From Treponema sp. (GTDB taxonomy: Bacteria > Spirochaetota > Spirochaetia > Treponematales > Breznakiellaceae), in NCBI GenBank assembly GCA_009786675.1, contig WQRP01000027.1, positions 3,152 to 15,206 of the forward strand: 12,055 bases of DNA. Direction: 5' to 3'. The notes beneath the pieces are model-generated. The model searched no databases and was not told the DNA's origin. It worked only from the letters and a program-made list of their open reading frames with translations. Shown here piece after piece: positions 1 through 6,000 of the stretch. Numbering within the stretch: position 1 is the first letter of the stretch; the number at the start of each line of letters is the position of its first letter. The position numbers and the translations under genes are program-made.

Positions 1-105
1 GGGGGCGAGGGCAGGGACGCGCGGGAGGAACTGGCCCGCTGGAAAAAGGACAACTCGCTTCTGGCGGACGGCAATGCCCCCGCCCTTAAAGGGGAAAGCG
101 CATGA
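1..105 (+). CDS. C-terminal end of an unidentified protein (partial)
   Basis: Frame 1 is open from the window edge to a TGA at 103-105 and encodes 34 residues ending KGESA. Third positions are mostly G or C, as in the genes downstream, which supports real coding. The stop overlaps the ATG of the permease in an ATGA arrangement, so the two are probably translationally coupled. In the usual order of MacB-type operons the gene before a stand-alone permease is its ATP-binding subunit, or less often the periplasmic adaptor. The visible tail is charged (REELARWKKD) and carries no motif that decides between them. Function is therefore inferred from context only. Confidence 0.65.
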   Translation, partial: GGEGRDAREELARWKKDNSLLADGNAPALKGESA

Positions 106-1319
106 ACCTGGTGCAATTGCTGCAAACGTGCCTGCGGTCGATTTTCCGCAACCGCATGAGAAGCCTTCTGACCTCGCTTGGGATAATCATCGGCGTGGGA
201 TCCGTCATCGTGATGGTCGCGCTGGGCGAGGGTTCCAGGCGCGTAATCGAGGAGGCGATTACCGACATGGGAACCAACCTTCTGCAGGTGGTTCCGGTGC
301 GCCGGGTAAACCGCGCCGGGCAGCAGGTCTTTCTGCGGGCGAACGCCTTCACGCTTAGGGACGTCGACAAGCTCCGGGAGGAGTCCAGCTTCGCCATGGC
401 GATCTCCGGGGTGGTCAGCTCCAGCTTTAACGTGGTCGGCCGGGAGGGGAACGCGCAGGTTCAGGTGATGGGGGTGGAGCCTGATTTCGCCGTCTCCAGG
501 AATTTCAGGATCGAGTCCGGGGTTTTCTTTGACTACGAGGATCTTGTCTTTCGAAACAGGGTCGCGGTTCTTGGCCGCACCACGGCGGGAAACCTTTTCG
601 GCGATCCCCGGGACGCGCTGTACCAGACGATCCGCATAGGCACGAACCACTTTGTCGTGATCGGGCTTTTGGAACCCCGGGGGGGGGGATTCGGCGGGCT
701 GGATCAGGACGACATAATACTGGTTCCGCTGGACACGGCGATGACCCGGCTTAACAATTCCCGCAACGTAAACATGATAGTTATGAGCGTGGTAGACCAG
801 CGTTTCATGGCCGCCGCCGAAAACGAGACCAGGATGATCCTGGCCGAATCGCGCGGCATAGCCGATCCGGCCAACGCGGACTTCGACATCATGAACCAGG
901 CGGAGATGATCGACATGGCCTCGGCGACCTCCAGGACGCTGACGACGCTGCTGGCGGCGATTGCCGGGGTTTCGCTTTTGGTCGGGGGAATCGGGATTAT
1001 GAACATAATGCTTGTCTCCGTCACCGAGCGCACCCGCGAGATCGGCATACGCATGGCCGTTGGCGGCCGCAAGCGCGACATACTGTTTCAGTTCCTGGCC
1101 GAGTCTGTAATCCTTAGCCTTATGGGCGGTCTGCTGGGAATCGGCCTCGCCTTTCTCGCAAGCCACGCGCTTTCGTCCGCGGGCGTTCCCACCGCGATCA
1201 GCCCCCTGGTCGTTGCCGGTTCCGCAGTCTTCGCCGCAATCGTGGGCGTGGTCTTCGGCTACTACCCGGCGCTAAAGGCCGCGCGGCTGTATCCGATTGA
1301 CGCCTTGCGTTACGAATAG
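102..1319 (+). CDS. MacB/FtsX-family ABC transporter permease
   Basis: This 405-residue protein has the MacB-type permease layout. An N-terminal cytoplasmic stretch and TM1 (about residues 21-43, rich in I/V/G) are followed by a periplasmic core of about 230 residues (about 45-278). Three more membrane segments lie at about 279-308, 328-355 and 368-389. The motif ERTREIGIRMAVGG (309-322) and the ending AARLYPIDALRYE are family signatures. It has no ATPase domain, unlike E. coli MacB, so it needs a separate ATP-binding partner, probably encoded just upstream. Proteins of this family drive export across the envelope by mechanotransmission, or act in lipoprotein release; the substrate is not evident. 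The start ATG at 102 is preceded by AAAGGGGA (88-95) and overlaps the upstream stop. A run of ten G residues (679-688) lies in the periplasmic domain coding region (Arg-Gly-Gly-Gly). Confidence 0.9.
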   Translation: MNLVQLLQTCLRSIFRNRMRSLLTSLGIIIGVGSVIVMVALGEGSRRVIEEAITDMGTNLLQVVPVRRVNRAGQQVFLRANAFTLRDVDKLREESSFAMAISGVVSSSFNVVGREGNAQVQVMGVEPDFAVSRNFRIESGVFFDYEDLVFRNRVAVLGRTTAGNLFGDPRDALYQTIRIGTNHFVVIGLLEPRGGGFGGLDQDDIILVPLDTAMTRLNNSRNVNMIVMSVVDQRFMAAAENETRMILAESRGIADPANADFDIMNQAEMIDMASATSRTLTTLLAAIAGVSLLVGGIGIMNIMLVSVTERTREIGIRMAVGGRKRDILFQFLAESVILSLMGGLLGIGLAFLASHALSSAGVPTAISPLVVAGSAVFAAIVGVVFGYYPALKAARLYPIDALRYE

Positions 1320-1369
1320 GGGAGGGGGATGCTTTTGTTTGAAAATTTCCCCCTTCCATTGTAATTATA
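1320..1369 (+). terminator. Possible terminator after the permease gene
   Basis: Immediately after the stop, GGGAGGGGGA (1320-1329) can pair with TCCCCCTTCC (1348-1357) over 10 bp with one G-U pair. An inner TTTT/AAAA pairing lies in the loop. The 3' side is A/T-rich (ATTGTAATTATA, 1358-1369) but is not a clean U-tract. The same 5' arm could instead pair perfectly with CCCCCTCCCC at 1371-1380. The position between two apparent transcription units fits a terminator; the poor U-tract keeps confidence low. Confidence 0.4.
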
Positions 1370-1405
1370 CCCCCCTCCCCCCCATGGCAAATCCAAAGTA
1401 ATGTG

Positions 1406-1434
1406 TTGACAGGCATCGTGCCCAATGGTACGAT
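1406..1434 (+). promoter_or_regulatory. Predicted sigma-70 type promoter for the lipoprotein operon
   Basis: A perfect -35 box TTGACA (1406-1411) is followed by a 17-bp spacer and a -10 box TACGAT (1429-1434), which matches TATAAT at 4 of 6 positions, including the leading TA and the final AT. Transcription would begin near 1441, giving a leader of about 250 nt before the ATG at 1694. This is the best promoter match seen upstream of the first lipoprotein gene and would serve the whole cluster. A much weaker candidate (TTGAAA 1339-1344, AATTAT 1363-1368) lies upstream. Confidence 0.55.
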
Positions 1435-1436
1435 GC
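1413..1436. promoter_or_regulatory. Inverted repeat over spacer and -10 box (operator-like)
   Basis: GCATCGT (1413-1419) and ACGATGC (1430-1436) are perfect inverted copies. The inner bases extend the pairing (one G-U, then CC/GG) to leave a four-base centre, CAAT. The repeat covers the promoter spacer and the whole -10 box, the classical position for a repressor operator. It could alternatively be a fortuitous hairpin. No regulator gene lies next to it in this window. Confidence 0.45.
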
Positions 1437-1693
1437 TTGACGATGAAATTGCTGTGCATAAAAACTGCGCGTCACAAACTGCTATGCTGGGGACGATGGC
1501 AGGCCATCCTCCTACAGCGAACCCGTGCATTTATTTAATAGCCGTCGTGTTTTATTTGGAACAGGCCTCTGACCTTTAGTGCTTGTGCGCCCGTGGTGTG
1601 TATTTTTCCGCGCGGATTGCAAATCATTTTAAAGGTAAACCCAAAATGGCGTTTCGCCTTAGGCAGGGCGGGACGCCGCAGAAGGAGCGTGCC

Positions 1694-2983
1694 ATGAAAA
1701 TTTTCGGGAACGGCGTTTTTGCCGTCGCTCTAATGCTGGCGCTTGTCGGCTGTCGCCAGCCGCCCTCCGTCGAGGTTCCTGTCGTGACCGGCGTTACGGT
1801 GTCCAGGATAGCCGGAACCCCGCTTTCCGGGGAATCCGCCGCCACGGTTCAAAGGGGGGGAACCGCGTACTTTGCTGCCGTCGTCGAAGGGACGCATCTG
1901 CCTCCGCAGTCCGTCAACTGGTATATTGCCGACGGCGGCCGGCTCAGGGGAACCGGGATTAGCGCCGCCGGCGTTCTTCGCGTGGACGCCGGCGAGACCT
2001 TGGACAGGCTTACGGTAGGGGCAAGATCCACTTTCGATATTCGCCGCTTCGGCCACATTACCGTTTACCTGGAAGGCGAAATCGCGAATCAGGATCGGCT
2101 AGCCCGTCCGCAAATCGAGTTGGAAGGCTCGGTGCTGGTCTGGGATGGGATCCCCGGGGCGGGGGGGTACAGCCTTCGCATTGATGGGATCGAGGTTCCC
2201 GGCGGCGACCTTGGGCGCAACGCGAGAAGTTTCGATCTTGCAGATCTTCCCCTTCCTGTGGGCGAGCACTCGGTTACGCTGGTCGCCCTTGGCGTTCCCG
2301 GACAAAGCCTGGATTCCCCGGAAAGCAATACTGTGATTTTTTCCGTGACGGGCGAAGCGCAGCCCGGGGTTCCGCGTCTGGACGCGCCGGTTATCACGCT
2401 TTACGAGACGACGGTATCGTGGGACGGGATCCCCGGGGCGGGGGGGTACAGCCTTCGCGTCGGCGGATTCGAGGTTCCTGGCGGCGATCTTGGGTCTGGG
2501 GTGACAAGCTTCGATCTTGCCGGATTGGGCCTTCCGTTCGGCACCCACTCGGTTACGCTGGTGGCCCTTGGCGTTCCGGGGGAAAGCCTGAATTCCCCGG
2601 CGAGCGACCCGGCTATCTTTAGGGTAATTTTCCAGGGGAACTTTTCCATAGACCCGCCCGACTTTCCCCCGCCCGGTGGCGGCATCGATACCGACATCGT
2701 CGGCCCGGTGATTAGCCTGTTGGACGGCACGGTGGAAACCATCCAGGTGAGCAACCCTGGGGCGTTCGATCCGGGCAGCATCAAATGGTTTTTTGCGGGT
2801 CTTCAAATCGAGAGGGATCAGTCAAAGGGAAGCCATGTCTCCGGCGACTTCGGGGAAATCCTTGTCCTGGGCTCAAGGATCCATGGCGAGCTGCTTAGCC
2901 CGGGGGCGTACTTTTTGACGGTGGAGGTTACCGTTGGCGGCGAACCGCGCAGTAGGCGCGTTTCCTTTACGGTAACGATGTGA
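1694..2983 (+). CDS. Lipoprotein with Ig-like and two Fn3-like repeat modules
   Basis: This 429-residue predicted lipoprotein has an N-terminus that is a short signal peptide ending in the lipobox LVGC, with Cys20 as the acylated residue. I chose the ATG at 1694 because it gives that compact signal and has AAGGAG (1682-1687) six bases upstream. The same frame is open from 1583, but a longer start would bury the lipobox. After the signal comes a Big_2-like module (about residues 27-120) with the pattern QRGG...PPQ.VNW. Two tandem Fn3-like copies follow (cores at about 150-218 and 243-311), 51 of 69 residues identical, beginning WDGIPGAGGYSLR. The C-terminal module (about 340-429) ends with a beta-rich VEVTV...RRVSFTV pattern that I associate with treponemal lipoproteins. 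No catalytic motif is visible, so a structural or binding role at the cell surface or in the periplasm is inferred. It is 22 nt upstream of the giant lipoprotein gene and likely co-transcribed. Confidence 0.85.
   Translation: MKIFGNGVFAVALMLALVGCRQPPSVEVPVVTGVTVSRIAGTPLSGESAATVQRGGTAYFAAVVEGTHLPPQSVNWYIADGGRLRGTGISAAGVLRVDAGETLDRLTVGARSTFDIRRFGHITVYLEGEIANQDRLARPQIELEGSVLVWDGIPGAGGYSLRIDGIEVPGGDLGRNARSFDLADLPLPVGEHSVTLVALGVPGQSLDSPESNTVIFSVTGEAQPGVPRLDAPVITLYETTVSWDGIPGAGGYSLRVGGFEVPGGDLGSGVTSFDLAGLGLPFGTHSVTLVALGVPGESLNSPASDPAIFRVIFQGNFSIDPPDFPPPGGGIDTDIVGPVISLLDGTVETIQVSNPGAFDPGSIKWFFAGLQIERDQSKGSHVSGDFGEILVLGSRIHGELLSPGAYFLTVEVTVGGEPRSRRVSFTVTM
2141..2626 (+). repeat. Tandem 279-bp in-frame repeat (two copies)
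   Basis: The coding sequence from 2141 to about 2347 recurs from 2420 to about 2626, an exact offset of 279 nt (93 codons). Parts are identical at the DNA level, for example 33 nt from 2147 matching 33 nt from 2426, and the stretch around ACTCGGTTACGCTGGT (2268 and 2547). The encoded Fn3-like cores are 51/69 identical. This indicates a fairly recent in-frame duplication. Confidence 0.85.
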
Positions 2984-3005
2984 CGGCATTATGGAGGGAC
3001 GAGAC

Positions 3006-6000
3006 ATGAAAAATATTCGACCGAAAAACGGTACGGCAATACTGGCTCTTTTGCTCGCGGCAACCGGCCTCTTGGTTCTTTCGGGGTGCCGAAACCCGCT
3101 CAGCCCGCCTAGGGAGGCGGCGATCGCCGAGCGCGGCGTGGGAACCCTTTCGCTTACCATTGGCGGCTCGGGTGGCGCGGCGCGGACCATCGCGCCGGTC
3201 TGGCCGGGCGACGGCAGCCTAAGGCTCGATCTTGGCTTTGCTCCTTCCTATGGTTGCACCGGAGGCAACGAGGCGTTTTCCGTGCCGGACTGGAACCAAG
3301 GCGATCCTGTCGAGCTGTACGCGGGACGATGGGACTTGGCCGTTCGCGCGTTCAGGGTTGACGGTGGCGTCGCCACTAAAATCGCCGAGGGTTCCCGGCT
3401 GGGCATACCGGTGGAACCTGGGGCGGGCACCAACATCACTGTCGCCCTTAGCCCGATTAGGGATGGCAACGGAACCTTCATCTGGGAGATTACCATCCTG
3501 GATGGCTTCGAAATTAGCGCCGGGGAATCCACCCTGGCAATTACCCCAGTCGGCGGGGGGACCTGGTCGCACAGCGGCGCCTTTAGCGCCACGGGAACCA
3601 TGTCGATACCCGCCGGCGTGTACCGCGTGGTCTTTACCCTGGCCTGCGCCAATGGCGAAAGGGAAAACGCGGTTATAAGGGAGCTCCTGCACGTATACGG
3701 GAACATGACGAGCGCCTTTGCCGAGACCCTTGGGGAACTGCATTTCCCCACCTCGCTGCTTAGCATAATCCTTAACGCGATTAACAACCCCGTCCATGGA
3801 ACCATACAGGCCAGCCTTTACGCGGCGGGGGTAAGGGCGGGACACTTCCCGCTTCTGGGCATCAACGGCGTCGAGGATCTTGGCGATACGGATTTCCATG
3901 GCTTTCTTGGGCGGTTCGACTCGCTGGTCGCCGGCCCGATTCGCGGGGAGGATCTGGCGAACCTGGTCGACGCCGCTTTGGTGGCGGAGCTCGCGGATCG
4001 CGATCGCGTTTACGCCAACCGGGATCATGCTGAGACGAGCATCCGTGGCCTGGTGGCCAACGGCGATCCTGCCGGCGTGTCGTTCGCATGGGCGGGCACC
4101 AGGAGCGTAACCGTGGCCGTGGCCGGTTTCGTCGTCACGATTGGCTTTAACACCGACGTCTATGACCACATGGTAACGTTTGACCCCAACGGTGGTGGTG
4201 GCGGCCAGGGCCATATCCTGGCGTATTCCGGCCAGGCGGTGACGCTTCCAGGCTCGCCGGGTAAAGGGTTCGATTATCTCTTTACCGGCTGGAACACCCA
4301 GGCCAACGGAGGGGGAAGGCAGCACCTTGGCGGTTCCCCGTTCACCGTCACCGGCGACGTTACTTTGTTCGCCGTATGGACGTTGGCGACCGGCGACACG
4401 ATCCAGGTAATCCTTGCTTCGGGTGTCGGTTCCGTTGCCGACATTCCCCTGACGTCCGTACCGCCCGGCACGGAGATAATCCTTCCCCCCCTCCCCGGCG
4501 AGTTTGCCAACCCCGGCCATTTCTTTACCGGCTGGAGCGCCGGCGGCGCGGTGGGGTTGTTCCCCGTGGGATCCACGTTCGCCGTTACCGGCCCCGGATC
4601 GCCGGTCGTCCTGTCCGCCCAATGGGAGGCGATCGTTGGCGACGCGCCCCTGACTTGCACGGTAAGGATCGAGCCCAACGTCGAGGGCGCGGGCGTCGCG
4701 ATTGTCATGTCCGTACCCCAGGGCACGACCATAACGCTTCCACATGGCGGGTTTGCCAGGGAATGGTACGACCTGCTTCCCCGCTGGTACATCCAGGCCG
4801 CCGGCGGAACTGGCCATGGTTTTGGCGAAAGCGTCCTTGTCGACGGGGACATAACCCTGTACGCGAGGTGGCACAGGCCGGGGTTCACGGTATCGTTTGA
4901 CGTGGCCGGCGGCTCGACGGTTCCCGGCCTGGAGGGAGGGGGGACTGGCACCCGCAATGTGCTCAGAGGTAAGACCATAGATCTTCCAGTGCTTGAAAGG
5001 GCCAACTATACGTTCGTTGGTTGGAGCACCGAAATCGACGGCGAAAGAATACACCTTGGGCTTTCCCCGTTTCTTGTCGTCAGGGACACCCGCCTGCAGG
5101 CCGAATGGGAGCCCGGCGATCCGGAAGTTTTCACCGTGACTTTTGCGCCAAACGGCGGTGCGGGGGACGATATTGTGACGATCGCGGTTGCCGGCACGAC
5201 CATAACGCTTCCGGGCGGCGGGTTTACCAAGGCCGATCACGCCTTTGTCGGCTGGCGCTACGGGACCCCCGACGGGCTTTTGCACGTTGGGCTCGCCCCG
5301 TTCACCGTCTCGCGGGACGCCAGGCTGTACGCCTCATGGATACCTGCGCCCGCCGGATCCGCGCCCCCGGCCACTTTCACCGTAACGTTTAGGCCAAACC
5401 ACGCGGACGCGGCGGGAGAGGCGTTCTCGCTGGTGCCCGTGCCCCAGGGCACGACCATAACGCTTCCGAGTGCCGGGTTTACCAAGCACCAGCATTTCCT
5501 GTACGGCTGGGCCAGGGCCGCCGTCGGGGTAGGCGGCGCGCGCGACTACGCCTTAAACGCCCAGTTTGACGTTGCCGGGGACGTGGACTTGTTTGCGGTC
5601 TGGCGCTTTGCCACGGTGGAGAACGTTGCGGTAAGCCCTGCCCTGGTCACGGTGGCGAGGGGCGAAACGCGGCAGTTTACCGCCCAGGTCACGGGGCAAG
5701 GGAGCCCGCCGCAGGATGTTAACTGGACGCTTTCGGGCACGGTCTCTCCAGGCACGGGCATTGATCCGTCTTCCGGGCTGCTTACCGTAGCGGCAGGACA
5801 GACGCCTGGCAACGGCATTTTTATCGTGCGCGCGGTATCGCCGCATAACCAGGATGTGGTTGGAACCGCCCCGGTAAACGTTCCGGAGCCCACGGTAACC
5901 GGCGTGAAGGTGATTCCCCGCGTCTTTCCGGCGCAGGCCCAAAGGGGCGGAAGCGTGGAATTTGACCTGGAGATTACCGGGCCTGGTCATCCGGGCGCGG

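Larger units (their letters stand above)
1320..1693. other. Intergenic region between two transcription units
   Basis: This 374-nt gap is visibly less G+C-rich than the genes on either side. It contains the possible terminator of the export operon, a C-rich stretch (1370-1383), and a promoter overlapped by an inverted repeat. The leader of the next gene carries a small perfect inverted repeat, GATGGC-AG-GCCATC (1495-1508). A GC-rich hairpin candidate just before the start codon uses GGCGT (1649-1653) and ACGCC (1673-1677). No tRNA, known riboswitch or convincing ORF was recognised here. Confidence 0.6.

Noticed and set aside
1198..1530. A 110-codon minus-strand ORF across the end of the permease gene and the intergenic gap
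   Set aside because: Half of it is antisense to the permease gene; there is no recognisable domain and no good ribosome-binding site. A decayed gene fragment in the gap cannot be excluded without a database search.
1443..1538. A 31-codon ORF in the leader, starting MKLLCIKTAR
   Set aside because: It has no ribosome-binding site, its start lies only a few bases after the predicted transcription start, and no attenuation-type features are evident. Not enough to call a leader peptide.
1583..1693. Longer N-terminus for the small lipoprotein (start at 1583 or 1646)
   Set aside because: It would put 16-37 residues before the signal peptide and bury the lipobox. The ATG at 1694 has an AAGGAG at ideal spacing.
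2147..2179. Recurring GGATCCCCGGGG-type palindromic motif (also near 2426 and 8814) as a regulatory or mobile element
   Set aside because: Two copies belong to the Fn3-like duplication and the third to a Gly-Ile-Pro-Gly codon run in the phosphatase gene. G+C-rich coding bias explains it.
3219..5285. A 688-codon open frame on the minus strand, opposite the giant lipoprotein gene
   Set aside because: Long antisense frames are common in G+C-rich genes. Its translation is basic, proline/glycine-rich and without recognisable domains, while the plus strand has clear repeats, a lipobox and a ribosome-binding site.
4722..5467. The thrice-repeated 20-mer as a CRISPR-like array
   Set aside because: Copies are hundreds of bases apart with unequal spacing, lie in frame within protein repeats, and encode the conserved GTTITLP core.
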